Assembly (NCBI GenBank): GCA_002633005.1
Contig: NMRA01000651.1
Span: 56,096-120,095, forward strand
Source of the DNA: Phoronis australis
Taxonomy: Eukaryota; Phoronida; Phoronidae
DNA: 64,000 nucleotides
Reading direction: 5' to 3'
Positions 19,931-32,305 of the stretch are shown here, in pieces. The position numbers and the translations under genes were made by a program. Below the pieces are notes generated by a model. That model saw only the letters and a program-made list of their open reading frames with translations. It did not search any database and was not told where the DNA came from. How positions within the stretch are numbered: the first letter of the stretch is position 1; each line of letters begins with the position of its first letter.

Positions 19931-21120
19931 TTGTTGAATGAATTTGTGGTGGATACCTGTTCTCCATGTTTTCTCTTCCAATGCTGCACCTTTGTTTAAG
20001 GCATTACGTTCATCATCTACACAATGTTATTTGTGGCTAACCTCTTCTATGCTAGTTAACCTCCGTTTAAACCATTGATCGACAAGGGGGCCAATATGGA
20101 CATCAGAAGGTGATAAGACTATTCAGGGGGTCGCTAATAACCACCATCAGGTCGACTGAGGATCGGTGACATTTCATGGGGGTTGATGAATTAATTGTGA
20201 AAGATCTTTTAGTATTTGGCAGTAAAAATGACAGTTTGTGGACCAGCCATCAATTTTTTCAAGATCATCAACCAAAACTAAGTATTATTACTCTTTTCAA
20301 AGGTATGTCAAATTTCAGTCATAGGACCTGCTTTTACTAGACATTAGATGGCGTTCAAAAACAGCCATTGGTCTTTGCGCATGTTCTTCGCTGCCAACTG
20401 AAGCTTGCGTCTGTCATTGTTTTTCCCTTGTTAGATTTATTTTCAATATTCAATATATTCAGTATTTCCGGTTATTGTCAGAATATCTTTAATGTATAGA
20501 ATTTACTTAATTATTTTTGAACTTCAATGTTCATTGTTAGTCAGTCTTTGAACAATGGAAAATTCCTGTTTTGTCTTATTATGTTTGAGTGAAATAAGTG
20601 AAGAATCAGTGAATATCCGATGCTCTGGTGCTTATTAAGTCAAGCCAAGTGTAATATAATATGTGAGTGAAGTTTGAGTCATTAGTTACAGTTGTGGTAA
20701 TAAATTTCACAATGCAAAGAACGAATAAGGAATACACAAAGCACATCCTCGAGTTTAGAAATGCAGCTGTGCCTTGGTGTGAAGCTTAGGCATTTGTGCC
20801 TCTGTGCGCTATGTATGTCTTCCAACACAATAATCAACTTTGGTTTAGATCTCTTATTATTTGGACATTGGTCTCAAACTTTTCCTTAGAAAATCTAGAG
20901 ATGATTTCATGGCTTCGAAAGAACTGACAATTTGTTGCTGCTTGAGATCAGGCTCTACAGTTGGTTTTGTCATGACATGTCATTTTATGCACTGAGCTTG
21001 GTCTCTACAAATAGTGAGCTGTCAGTTCTTTGCAAATTGTCAAATTACTTCTGATCTGAGCAAGGAAGAAGTTAAGACCAAGTTTATTGTGGCAGGAAGT
21101 ATAAAGGAAAAGTTCAGTTC
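19931..21120. other. Unassigned spacer
   Basis: No gene seen. A family R-like phrase occurs near 20280-20370 (CAAATTTCAGTCATAGGACC, then TAGATGGCGTTC). Confidence 0.3.
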
Positions 21121-21512
21121 TTGGATGGAACACAAGCTTATATCTACTTTGAAGTAACACAAGCTTATAGCTACTTTGAAGTAACACAAGCTTATAGCCA
21201 CTTGGATGGAACACAAGCTTATAGCTACTTTGAAGTAACACAAGCTCATAGCTACTTGGATGGAACACAAGCTCATAGCTACTTTGAAGTAACACAAGCT
21301 TATAGTCACTTTGAAGTAACACAAGCTTATAGCCACTTGGATGGAACACAAGCTTATAGCCACTTTGAAGTAACACACGCTTATAGCCACTTTGAAGTAA
21401 CACACGCTTATAGCCACTTTGAAGTAACACACGCTTATAGCCACTTGGATGGAACACAAGCTTTCAGCCACTTTGAAGTAACACACGCTTATAGCCACTT
21501 TGAAGTAACATT
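21121..21512. repeat. 27-bp minisatellite
   Basis: About 14 copies of ACACAAGCTTATAGCCACTT then TGAAGTA. Two sub-types alternate irregularly, one with TTTGAAGTA and one with TTGGATGGA. The unit is nine codons, so three frames stay open; these are not genes. Confidence 0.95.
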
Positions 21513-21944
21513 TGCATTCAGTGATTATGTCATCATTTCACTTCTTGGGTTCTTTTAACTACATCTTATAGTCTAGTTAGCTAACATACATGCTACCTCA
21601 TTCTGATGGCCAATGTTTTTGCACTGTTGTGCTGAGGGTGTCAATGCCTGAAAATCAAAAGAAATTCACAGTTGAGACACTTTTCTGGCTTTTTTCATTT
21701 ATCTTTGCATGATTTTAATCACGGAACTTGACGTTTCAATTAGGAAGTTGCAATGAAAACCTTTTGATATGAATTTGCATCCATCAATTTATAGATTTCT
21801 AACTTATTTTGTTGATCAAATCCTAGAACTTGGTTAAAAGTCCTTTTATGCTCCCACTTAAATATATGTGGTTACTTATTGTTGTCATCCTGTCGAGTGA
21901 GTTGTCCGCTTGATATGTCAAAAGTGCCCTCCTCTTATCTTGAT

Positions 21945-22790
21945 GACATTTGACACTAGGGTGTAAGGCATCACTAGACTGGTGCGTGCTATTTTTCAAT
22001 CAGCCCTGCCCTTCCCAGAGCTACAGGAATAGAGATTTTCAATGTTTTTGGGTGAAGAATGTTTTCAGAAGATATTCAGATAAATTATGGATGGACTTCA
22101 ATGAAACCAAACACAAGTGGTATCTGATGACAACGTGCTGTCACCAGTTGATTTTCCATGAGATTTTACAGCTGCAGTACCCCCTGTTGCCCATTTTATT
22201 TTTGCCAATTAACTTTTTCAGTATTTGTTTGGAGAAGAGCATTTCTGGATAATATCTACAGAATCTATTGTCGAATGAAAGGTGACATAGACTTATGTGA
22301 TAGCAATGCACCATTTTTGGGCAGATTTGACTGTTGCAGCAACTCCTAGTGGTCATTTTGTTCTCGAAAGGGGCTTTTCAGTTCTTTTATAGGGATTAAT
22401 ATTTCTCGATGATATGTACACAACTGATGGAGAGATTGCAAAACACTTGAAGGAAAGGTAGAAAGGATATGATAGCAATGTGTCACCAGCAGATGATTTG
22501 CTGGCAAATTCAACCACTGCAGTACACCCTGGTGGCCATTTTTGTCTCTGTAATATTCTTTGAGTTCTCTTCGGGAATAACGTTTCTGATTTACGGATTT
22601 CAGGGAAACTTGACGCAGAGGTGTGTGATGGCCATGTGCCGGCACCAGTGGATTTTTGGGCATATAAGAATACCATAGCGCTTACTAGTTTTCATTTTGA
22701 TTTGTTATTCAGTTTTATGCTTGATTTATCAAAAATGCTTGGCTGTATTTTAATGAAAGTTGGCTCAGGTGTAGAACATCTGATTCACTT
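21945..22790 (+). repeat. Family R modular repeat, several modules
   Basis: Modules of about 180 bp with recurring phrases: CACCAGTTGATTTT or CACCAGCAGATGATTT, then a GCAGTACCCCCTGTTGCCCA-like block, then a GATAATATCTACAGAA-like block. Copies are clear near 22140, 22310, 22490 and 22640. Confidence 0.6.
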
Positions 22791-22857
22791 TTCAATTTAC
22801 TCTGCCCCTGGTTCCTGGGTGGTGGGGGTTTTCAGTATTTTTGAGGAAAGACTGCTT

Positions 22858-23201
22858 CTGATGATATCTAGAGAAGTACTGATTGACGGATTTCAATGGA
22901 TGATATCTAGAGAAGTACTGATTGACGGATTTGAATGGATGATATCTAGAGAAGTACTGATTGACGGATTTGAATGGATGATATCTAGAGAAGTACTGAT
23001 TGACGGATTTGAATGGATGATATCTAGAGAAGTACTGATTGACGGATTTCAATGGATGATATCTAGAGAAGTACTGATTGACGGATTTCAATGGATGATA
23101 TCTAGAGAAGTACTGATTGACGGATTTCAATGGATGATATCTAGAGAAGTACTGATTGACGGATTTCAATGGATGATATCTAGAGAAGTACTGATTGACG
23201 G
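22858..23201. repeat. 39-bp minisatellite running into an assembly gap
   Basis: Nearly nine copies of ATGATATCTAGAGAAGTACT then GATTGACGGATTTCAATGG. Units differ only at C/G in TTTCAATGG or TTTGAATGG. The N gap begins inside a unit, so the array is longer than shown. The unit resembles part of a neighbouring family R module (GATGATATGTACACAACTGA at 22406). Confidence 0.95.
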
Positions 23202-23834
23202 NNNNNNNNNNNNNNNNNNNNNNNNNNNNNNNNNNNNNNNNNNNNNNNNNNNNNNNNNNNNNNNNNNNNNNNNNNNNNNNNNNNNNNNNNNNNNNNNNNN
23301 NNNNNNNNNNNNNNNNNNNNNNNNNNNNNNNNNNNNNNNNNNNNNNNNNNNNNNNNNNNNNNNNNNNNNNNNNNNNNNNNNNNNNNNNNNNNNNNNNNNN
23401 NNNNNNNNNNNNNNNNNNNNNNNNNNNNNNNNNNNNNNNNNNNNNNNNNNNNNNNNNNNNNNNNNNNNNNNNNNNNNNNNNNNNNNNNNNNNNNNNNNNN
23501 NNNNNNNNNNNNNNNNNNNNNNNNNNNNNNNNNNNNNNNNNNNNNNNNNNNNNNNNNNNNNNNNNNNNNNNNNNNNNNNNNNNNNNNNNNNNNNNNNNNN
23601 NNNNNNNNNNNNNNNNNNNNNNNNNNNNNNNNNNNNNNNNNNNNNNNNNNNNNNNNNNNNNNNNNNNNNNNNNNNNNNNNNNNNNNNNNNNNNNNNNNNN
23701 NNNNNNNNNNNNNNNNNNNNNNNNNNNNNNNNNNNNNNNNNNNNNNNNNNNNNNNNNNNNNNNNNNNNNNNNNNNNNNNNNNNNNNNNNNNNNNNNNNNN
23801 NNNNNNNNNNNNNNNNNNNNNNNNNNNNNNNNNN
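23202..23834. other. Assembly gap (N)
   Basis: 633 unknown bases starting inside the 39-bp minisatellite. It may hide more array and possibly a downstream CPSF2 exon. Confidence 0.99.
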
Positions 23835-23964
23835 CCTTCATGTCAGTGACATTGCTTTTAAAACAGTTGTGTCATTTGCATTAGTTTTATTAGTTTACAA
23901 GTTAGTATTATAATTCGTTTTCTGGGTATATCAACTTTTGCCCTTGATACTTCTGTACAGGAGA

Positions 23965-24400
23965 TTTATGCGAGTAATGGTCATTTTTATGCACCCACCT
24001 GTACAAAATATGTGGGTACATGTTGCCGACATCTGTCCGCAGTCTGCTGCTGTATCTTGCAGGATCTTGACAGTTAGAAGTGTTCGTACGAAGCTGACAA
24101 TGGTTGATGCATCTAACTTTCGCTGTGTCCCCTATTGGCAATTTTATGTTTTGAATTTGTGTCTACCAAGTTCCTTGATGGAAATTTATGAAATTGGTCC
24201 AATAGGTGTCTGTTGAGATGAGGACAGCATTTTCCCAATATCGGGTAGATTTGACGAATTCTGTGCCCCCTAGTTGCTATTTTTATTGTTGAGTCTGTTT
24301 CAGACTCTGTGCCTCTATCTACCAGAGACTGCTGGATCGTTCATTATAAAATTTGGCAGATATGTTAATACTATGGAGAGCACAGACAAATTGTGTTTTC
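23965..24400 (+). repeat. Family R modular repeat, copy
   Basis: It starts ATTTTTATGCACCCACCTGT, then GTCTGCTGCTGTATCTTGC, CCCCTATTGGCAATTTTATG, GTGCCCCCTAGTTGCTATTT and AAATTTGGCAGATATGTTAA, in the same order as at 58025. Confidence 0.65.
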
Positions 24401-24537
24401 CCCACAGAGTTGCACCTATTAAACATTCCATAAACCTTAGCTATTAATAATTATAACAATTCAGTACTTTTTACAAGTCACGTAATATATGATGTCATTA
24501 TTTACCAGCAGTCATCGAAGACAGTTCACTTTTGTTG

Positions 24538-25719
24538 TCATTTTTGCTGTGAGTTTTCCAGCAATTTGTGTGATATCAATTGTTTTTGAGTATTTTTATC
24601 ACCGTTCTTGTAGTCTACTGAACATTGCATCAGTTCTGTCTCCATTGTGTTGCCATTGTTGGACACAGCAGACCTTGTGATAAGAACATCATTCTTACTA
24701 TTGAAGTCCACAGTATCATGCGGGTTCACTGTACAACTGTTCCGCACACGTGACAATGTTGTCTGATTCCTACGACCACATATGACGTCGAGCTCTTTGC
24801 GAAAGTTCTCATTCAGCCAGCCATATAAGAATGGATTAATGCATGTTGAAGTCATGGCAAACAACTTGAGATACATGTCGGTGACATTAAAATATCTGCC
24901 AAAGGTGGTCTCAAGGATTTCTATGGGCATGAAATCTGCAATAATCATGAATGTACTCCATGGCAGCCACCATACCATGAACACGGTCACTATGGCAACA
25001 AGAATTTTACATGTTCTTTTCCGTCGTTCATTTCTCTGAGCATCCCTTATGCCAAGGGGTCTGTTGCTCAACTGGTAGTAAATGCGTCCATACAAAATGG
25101 CCGAGATGATAAGAGGAAGCATGAATTTAAGCACAAACGTGGCTATGCTGTAGATGCGTTTGTTTTCACTTGGCCATGACTCTACACAGTACGTGGTGTC
25201 CAGCTCCAGCAGCGGTTCTTTAACGTGTTCAGTTCTGGTAAAGATGGCCATCGGAGTACTAATACTAAGAGCAGTGACAGCAATGACGGCTATCAGAAGT
25301 AGGGCAGTCTTCATTTTAATGTGACTGCGCAGTGGGTATACTATGAGATAGTAGCGGTCAAATGCAATCAACAGAAACGTCAGTGCGGACACATAGAGGG
25401 GCACTCCAAAGGAGGCGAACATAACATGGCAGAGTACTTCTCCAAAGATCCACGAACCACTCACTTGATAGTGAAGTTGTATAGGCATGTTGAAGAGGCA
25501 CAATCCTAGGTCAGCCATGGCAAGGTTGCAAATGAATAGGTTGGTGACTGTCCGCATGTATGAGTGTCGCAGCACGATGAATATGATGACACCATTGGCT
25601 GCAACACCGAGTAGCACAACTATGATGTAGAGAGTGACGGTGACACCGATCAATGCAGGCTGTTTCATGATCTCGTACTCACCAGCTGTGTAGTCCATCA
25701 AGGTATCATTAGGCACCAT
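24538..25719 (-). CDS. Family A GPCR, neuropeptide Y/F- or PrRP-receptor-like
   Basis: A 393-residue seven-helix receptor in one uninterrupted coding exon, expected at the plasma membrane and G-protein coupled. The extracellular N terminus is short with a possible N-glycosylation site (NDT, residue 4). Landmarks: Asn42 in AANGV (helix 1), Asp70 in NLAMADL (helix 2), Cys97 and Cys178 (the usual disulphide), FDRY at 120-123, Pro202 in helix 5, WWLPW at 250-254 (helix 6) and NPFLY at 295-299 (helix 7). STCINPFLYGWLNENFRKEL closely resembles the end of helix 7 in neuropeptide Y/F and prolactin-releasing-peptide receptors. The usual Trp of helix 4 is not seen in AVIAVTALSISTP. Cys314 could be palmitoylated. 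Just before the ATG the - strand reads GGCCTGTTTCAG then ATAATG, a likely acceptor, so an upstream non-coding exon is probable. The ligand cannot be named. Confidence 0.9.
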   Translation of the reverse strand: MVPNDTLMDYTAGEYEIMKQPALIGVTVTLYIIVVLLGVAANGVIIFIVLRHSYMRTVTNLFICNLAMADLGLCLFNMPIQLHYQVSGSWIFGEVLCHVMFASFGVPLYVSALTFLLIAFDRYYLIVYPLRSHIKMKTALLLIAVIAVTALSISTPMAIFTRTEHVKEPLLELDTTYCVESWPSENKRIYSIATFVLKFMLPLIISAILYGRIYYQLSNRPLGIRDAQRNERRKRTCKILVAIVTVFMVWWLPWSTFMIIADFMPIEILETTFGRYFNVTDMYLKLFAMTSTCINPFLYGWLNENFRKELDVICGRRNQTTLSRVRNSCTVNPHDTVDFNSKNDVLITRSAVSNNGNTMETELMQCSVDYKNGDKNTQKQLISHKLLENSQQK

Positions 25720-25721
25720 TA

Positions 25722-25745
25722 TCTGAAACAGGCCGAAACAGATAC
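25722..25745 (-). other. Probable 5' UTR splice acceptor of the GPCR
   Basis: On the - strand a pyrimidine-rich stretch ends TTTCGGCCTGTTTCAG three bases before the receptor ATG. Many GPCR genes of this class have a non-coding first exon; this is an inference. Confidence 0.5.
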
Positions 25746-26840
25746 ACGATGAACATAAGCGCTCTACTGTATAATGAACCTTTTTAAAGGTTTCTTAATA
25801 ACCTCCATAATTATGTTATTGCTGGTGTGAGGGGGCGAAGTTAATCATTGCTTTATTGTTGGTTGTCATGAAATGCACAGTGAGCTGGAAACACTTTGTA
25901 ATGAAAAGTTGGAAAACACCCAGGATGGTACTAGGTCATGATGGCCACTAGTCATTACAGGCAAAAGTCTTTTGGGTCATGCTCAAAACATGTTGTCAAT
26001 GGTCAGGGGAACAACCAAAATTTGTAACGATGGGAGGGGCTCAACACTCATGTGGCATACACCATTCGTTTTTATCTGTTTAGCGCTCCTCCAATGTACC
26101 CCCTAGGAGGGGTCAACACCCATTGGGCACCCACCTGATTTGCACTTCCCTTGTAACCCTTTGCTGGCACCTGGAGGCATCTCCCCCCTGAACCCTCAGG
26201 AACAATCACTAAAATTATGTTGTCCATGGAGGTATGAAAGGTAATGAGGAACAGTAAATTGCCTTATTAAGAACATGAACATAAAACAAAACCATGATGG
26301 CTTTTGAAGGGAGCTTCAAGAGAATGATAGCAAATACACTTTAATATTGATTAAGATATGCATTTTCATTTTCATTCGTTTAGAAGTGGATGCTAGTTTA
26401 CGTATTTTACCCATTTTCAATCACCGAACGTCATTAAAGTATGAATTTATCAGTGTTTACATGGTTCAGACTGCGCCACTAAATTAGTGTTCCTTATTTG
26501 CCACTTGGGGTGCTAGTTTTTCGACCGATAACTATTGCGGTGAATGGCAAGATGGCGGAGTCTTCGTACACTCCTTGGTTGAACCCAAAGACAAAGCTTA
26601 AGTAATACGATGGAGTCATTTCCAATTGGTTGTCATGCACCATAGATTCATAGGCATGAGCATTGCACGAACCACCTACGAACCCATGAGTCTTGTATAT
26701 GGACCCATGAGTCATGCATATGAACCAAAAATCATTCTCATGAACCACAAAAATTCCACATACAAACACAAATAATACGCACGAGCCACCAAACGAGAAA
26801 GTGTTCATGCGTGTGATTCCATGCTTGTGTGTATAATTTT
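25746..26840. other. Unassigned region upstream of the GPCR
   Basis: No gene recognised. It would hold the receptor's upstream exon and promoter if the acceptor is real, but I see no core promoter I would commit to. The 166-codon - strand frame at 26494-26994 overlaps the simple repeat and is not credible. Confidence 0.3.
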
Positions 26841-27010
26841 GTGTTGGTATGTATGATTTTTGTTGGTATGTATAATTTTGTGTTGGTATGTATGTTTTTT
26901 GTTGGTATGTATGATTTTGTGTTGGTATGTATGATTTTTGTGGTTCTTGCATGTAATTTTTGTTTGTGTGCTTGATTTTTGGGTTTTTATGCATGATTCA
27001 TGGGTTCGTG
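26826..27010. repeat. Degenerate 19-21-bp tandem repeat
   Basis: Repeats of GTTGGTATGTATGATTTTTG with ATAATTTTGT variants, about seven copies, fading to TGGGTTTTTATGCATGATTC-like sequence. Confidence 0.85.
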
Positions 27011-27069
27011 TGAATGATTCATAGGTTTGTAAGTGGTTCGTGCATAGGATGCCATGTTCGTGCATATAT

Positions 27070-28100
27070 TCTATGGTACCCCTATTATGTTGCTTTCATT
27101 TGCTATTCCTGTTCAAACTAGTGTTGAGGAAATGCAACTATTAGTTAAGAGAAGAGAAACACTCTGAAATTCTTGATAAGAAAAATAAAAAGGGTGTAGG
27201 TGTTGACAGGCTGCACATCTTCAACAAGACTAGTCACATTCCATTTGTCTGTTTGCTATTGACTAATTTGCCTTCAAGACTGAGTGGGCTTTTTCTTGAC
27301 AATTTCTGTGCAATCTGATTGAGTTTTTGCTTGTTGCCGCTAGCTATGTTCACCAACATAGTTACTAATCAATGAGCTGTCTTACCCTAATTGAAAGGAG
27401 AAAAAGCTTGTGATTACAAGGAGATGAAGCCTCCGGGGCTGATGAAAGGATGGACAATTTTGTCGTAACCTTCTTAGGTTTCACAGCTTTTGAAAAACCT
27501 CCATTGGGGAAACTGGCATTTATACTATTTGATTTTTAAAAGGACATTGTCAGCGAGGGTTTCTGAGAGTAGTCTAAGCGTACACTTAAAGATCAGTTTT
27601 GTGTTTTGTCTTGGGTTTCTATAATTTCATATAATAATCAGCTATACCTGGTATACCTGGTATAGCTCATTAGGATTTACTTACAATATAAATAACAATA
27701 CATCATAGAAAACAAATAATCATATTGAAACAGGACTCCTTGTGATTGCTCAAGATAGATTATTGTGAATGAGTTGTTGAAGAAACGGAAAAGGAAATGA
27801 CTTTCAGGCACTCTTTCACGCACACACTCAAATTGAAATTACCAAATTTTTTATATTTGCATTTACATAGGCTTATTTAAATGTAAAAGTCAATTTTTAT
27901 CATACGAAGAAGTGGTTAAAAATACTGTCACCGGTATGAACAGGTTATATTGTTTAATTCATCTAAAAGATACACCTGAAAAAACTTTATCTGAGACTTA
28001 CAGTAACCATGACCATCTCAAACAGTATAAAACTGAAATTATTAAAACATGATTGAGGCTCATGTCACAAAGTATTAAGATATTATTAATCATGAATTCA
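27070..28100. other. Unassigned spacer
   Basis: No gene or repeat recognised. A small duplication TATACCTGG is at 27644-27662. Confidence 0.3.
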
Positions 28101-28111
28101 CATGGTGGTAC

Positions 28112-28470
28112 ATAGGCGGTGCAGCACTGAAAAAAGTGGGGCTATAGCCCCCCATTCCCCCTGTGGTGCACCGCCCATAGACCACGGGTGGCGCAGCACT
28201 GAATAAGGTGGGGGCTATAGCCACCCAGCTCCCTATGGTGCACCGCCCATAGACCACAGGTGGCGCAGCACTGAATAAGGTTGGGGCTATAGCCACCCAG
28301 CCCCCTATGGTGCATCGCCCATAGACCACAGGTGGCTCAGCACTGAATAAGGTGGGGGGCTATAGCCACCCAGCCCCCTATGGTGCACCGCCCATAGATC
28401 ACGGGTGGCGCAGCATTGAATAAGGTGGGGGGCTATAGCCACCCAGCCCCCTATGGTGCACTGCCCATGT
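28112..28470. repeat. 72-bp tandem repeat, five copies
   Basis: Units of about 72 bp containing GGCGCAGCACTGAATAAGGT, then GGGGGCTATAGCCACCCAGC, then CCTATGGTGCACCGCCCATA. Each unit can form a small hairpin (GGGCTATAGCCC-like). The array is much more GC-rich than its surroundings. Confidence 0.95.
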
Positions 28471-28479
28471 AGTAACGAC

Positions 28480-31400
28480 TTCACTTTGTTTGTCAAAGAA
28501 ACAAACTAGTGAAATACAACAAACGGTTTAGTGCACAAATTTAAAAACATTATAAATTGATGTAGAGAGTCTGAGAAACATTTAACACAGAAGCAGCTGT
28601 AAAATGTGTGTTGAAAAGTCTGAACTTCGTTGCTGTAGCGAAATGGTCAGTTTTTTGAAATATCAAACATTTTCAACTATTTGTTTGTGTAAATTCTTTT
28701 TTGGATAATAGTATTTAAAACATTGTTAAAATGGGATTGTATGGGCAGGGCGAAAGCTTCACTGAAGTCGTGTTTATAAACATGTTTTTAACGCATGATT
28801 TGAATATATTGATAGGTAAATATCTTATGTTATTTTAACTAAGATGCCTTCTATCAGTCCCACCCACAGCTTTTCCTCAAAGTCGTCGTTAGCAAATAAA
28901 AGGATACGAAAGAAGCATTCCTCAAGTCATGTTTTATCATTTAAGAACTTCGTGTTCAATTGACTTTCTAAATGGTCATCACAAAAGATTATCCCTGCAT
29001 GGTGCAGATCTTGTTAAAATAATGATGTACTTTCTAAAATTTTGCTCATTACTAAGTGGTATCCTAAACATATTAACAAATTAGTGTAATCAAACTGTAA
29101 ACAATTTTCTAAATTGTAACTCATAATGTTGTTCTACTACCGCGTACACAAAACTCAGTTTCACTTGACACCTGATTTCATCTCCGAAGTTATCCTTTCT
29201 TTCTTTGCATCATAACATTGCCTAAAATGTTCCAACATCTTTTAAGAATAGTTGTTTTATATCCCACTGATTCAAACCAAACACCTTTCTACCAACATTG
29301 AACCTCACCAATTCTTTACTACCAACCATTTCAAATTAATTGTCTTGGTGTTTTACGACTTGTTCCATCTTTCTCCAGTCGTGGAATGTTTAATCATTTT
29401 CACCCGAAGACTAAATAACCGCTCACCTGCCATTTCTTCTCTTAAGTGGTCTCATTATGTGAGCGCTATTTGAAATTAGTTGCCTTCCTGATCTATCTAA
29501 TGGGTCGCTAGTTAACAAATGTCCTCCAGCAGATTTCTCATAGAGAGATGCTTTATGTGAGTAAGGGTGAACAATCTGAGGTGTTCAACCCTCATGAACT
29601 ACCCAGCGATGAAAAAATTAAATGTGTCTGTTATGCCCAAGACATATAAAGTGAAATTACCAAAAAAAAAAAACAGTTATCTACGCTGAGTATTGTCTCT
29701 GTAAAGCAGTTTTTATGTCTTAAGTAGATGTTCGCATAAAAAGTTCTGAACTATCTCTTCTGTATTTCCTAAGCATGGGAATAATGCATTTGACGAGGAA
29801 AAGTCGCATGAAAGGCCATTGTTTTCTTGGTCATGTTCAAGGTTATGTAGAATTCGTGCAGTGTGTCCACTATCAACAGTGGACACTGTGCTCACCCTCC
29901 ACATTTTGGTCAAATGATGCTCGACAACCTTACCTGTTTCATGACTATTGTTGGTGGGGGCTTGTCACTAATGCAAACAGTTTCTACTCATGAAACATTG
30001 CTAGCTTGTCTGTTGAGTCCACTTACCACTCACCAATGCTATTGTTCAATGAATCGCATGCGCCTATGGTTTATATGTATTTTTGTATAGGTCAGTGGCG
30101 TGTGGAGAGAATATGAAGCCGAGAATTGATCTTATTGTCAAATATCCATTGTTTGGCAGCAGAAACCAATCCAAATTACTAGAGGTGATTTTTTGTGATC
30201 TGAAGTGCTGCCATCCACTTTATACTACTAGGCACATAGTATTTTCATTGTGGTGTTTACCTCAGTTGTGATACACTTTTCAAAGCCTATGCTGTTTACA
30301 TCAGATGTATGTTTTTTTAAAAGTTTGCGAAATTTTGTTTTACTGATATAGTTTCCAAAACTAGGCCTGCAGGATATGCGCATGTGTGTATTTGAAATAT
30401 GTACTTGCCTGAACCCCATAACAGTCCCCAGGGTATTCACTACAAGCTTAAAACAAACAAAATCAATGGTAGTTCTCTTCCATACATTTTTTTATTTAAA
30501 AAGGTTCTTGTTAAAGCCATCATTGAGGAGAATGCGCTCTGAATTTTCCATTGGAGTGCATGACGGCTTTGATAAAGTTGCACCCAAAGTCAAAGTATTG
30601 TGTGCTCGTAAGCCAAGGTAGTCATCTAACAGTAGTACCCAAATATGACAAATAACCAGACTTAATCTGATCTTAGTTCCATTTTAAGTAACAAAGCTCA
30701 ACATTATAATCCTCTTCCTTTACAATGAAATCAGCTTTGTCCTAATCTCTGCGTAGCAGATTATTTCCTTATGCTTAATTGCTGTTACTTTCCTTTAGAT
30801 CAGTACCTTCAAGCTGCTGTTTTCACTGGTAATTACACTGTCATATTTCTTCAGCATTACCATATCTTCTTGTATTTTGCCCATGTGGATGTAATTTGAA
30901 ACATGAGAAAAACAGAGGAGCAAGTTTTTAAACTAGATTCTGTGAAAATTTACTGATTTATTACAGAATTACAGATATTGACTTTCAATCAATTTAATAG
31001 TAGTATTTATTAAATTAAATGTACTTAAAGAATTGGCAAAATTATACAAAAAACATCTAAGGGGACTTTCACACTTATGCATTTGGAACAGCAGACATTC
31101 TTTCTTAACCACAATAATTTAAGACCCAATGCAAAAGGTGACTTAGGCAGGTTTAAATTTAGAACAGTACCAAAGTTAGTACGATTTTCAAAAAGATCGC
31201 ACTACCAAGCGGACAAAAGTTAGTTTGGATTATTTTTCATGACCGTCCTAAATTGTCTCGCCACTTCATATGTGCGCAGAGTTCTTATTGCCATTTTTCA
31301 CTCATTGTATCATCAGCTGTTCGCTGTACAACTTTTTAAGTAATCATTTCTCTTAGGAATAAATTTACCAAGAGTATAGATGGTAACTACCGTAGTTACC

Positions 31401-31675
31401 AGATGAAAGCGAGCTTCTCATCAGCATTTGGAGTGAGTTACTGACTCAAGGTATTCTCCATGGAAAAGATCTCAAAAGCGTAGTAACATTGTGAGAAAGT
31501 TGACACTTTATGACACTGATATATGTTGTGACTAGTTTGGATTACCTGTAGTGCGAAAGCAGCTTAAGAAGTGACCCAAGAGATAGCCTGCATATGGTTA
31601 CAAAGGAAGATTTAGGTGCATACACCTATATGAGTATCACTTGAGCAAAGTAAAGTCTTTGACATTATTTTGGAT
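28480..31675. other. Unassigned region
   Basis: 3.2 kb of AT-rich sequence. No exon with conserved protein character, no RNA gene, no repeat I can name. An A-run of 12 is at 29661. Confidence 0.3.
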
Positions 31676-31682
31676 GTGTCAG

Positions 31683-31912
31683 AGTACAAGGATATACCAT
31701 CCACAGCTTGTATACGTGTTATTATCGTTCTCGTGTGAAAGTACAAGGATATACCATCCACAGCTTGTATACGTGTTATTATCGTTCTCGTGTGAAAGTA
31801 CAAGGATATACCATCCACAGTTTGTATACGTGTTATTATCGTTCTCGTGTGAAAGTACAAGGATATACCATCCACAGCTTGTATACGTGTTATTATCGTT
31901 CTCGTGTGAAAA
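31683..31912. repeat. 57-bp minisatellite, four copies
   Basis: Units AGTACAAGGATATACCATCC, ACAGCTTGTATACGTGTTAT, TATCGTTCTCGTGTGAA, almost identical. 57 bp is 19 codons, so frames stay open on both strands. Confidence 0.95.
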
Positions 31913-32305
31913 TTGCCAGATGAAAAAATTGAACTGAGACACTAATAGCAAAATACCAATGTGAATGGTTACAAGTGTCACTTTTACTGGCATATTGCTA
32001 GCGTTTTTAGTTTCCCCGAAAACTGCATTTTTCCTAGCACTTATTTAGCCAGTTCACTTACTTCAAACGACACAGAAGGAAGGGCACAGGTAAGAGGCTT
32101 TTATATATGTCAGAGATATTGAAGATGATTTGTAGCCAGTTTTTGCTTAAAAGCGATACAGGTTGTGTTTGAAACTAGCTGATGACGAAAATGATACCTT
32201 CACATAGCATAGCATTTTGGCTAACATTTTTGCGAACCCAGTTTTAGAGAATGCCTATTTGTTGCTTGTTAAAATGTGAGGTTTTTCATAGTCTGAAGGA
32301 ACATC
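31913..32305. other. Unassigned spacer
   Basis: Nothing recognised. Confidence 0.3.

Noticed and set aside
21005-21558. 150-codon frames on both strands
   Set aside because: Products of the 27-bp minisatellite (nine codons per unit).
22858-23201. 39-bp repeats resembling a CRISPR array
   Set aside because: No spacers and a eukaryotic context; it is a minisatellite.
22621-23913. 430-codon frame
   Set aside because: It runs through the 39-bp minisatellite and 633 N; not a real protein.
26494-27065. 166-codon - strand frame
   Set aside because: Half of it is the 19-21-bp simple repeat; the rest has no motif.
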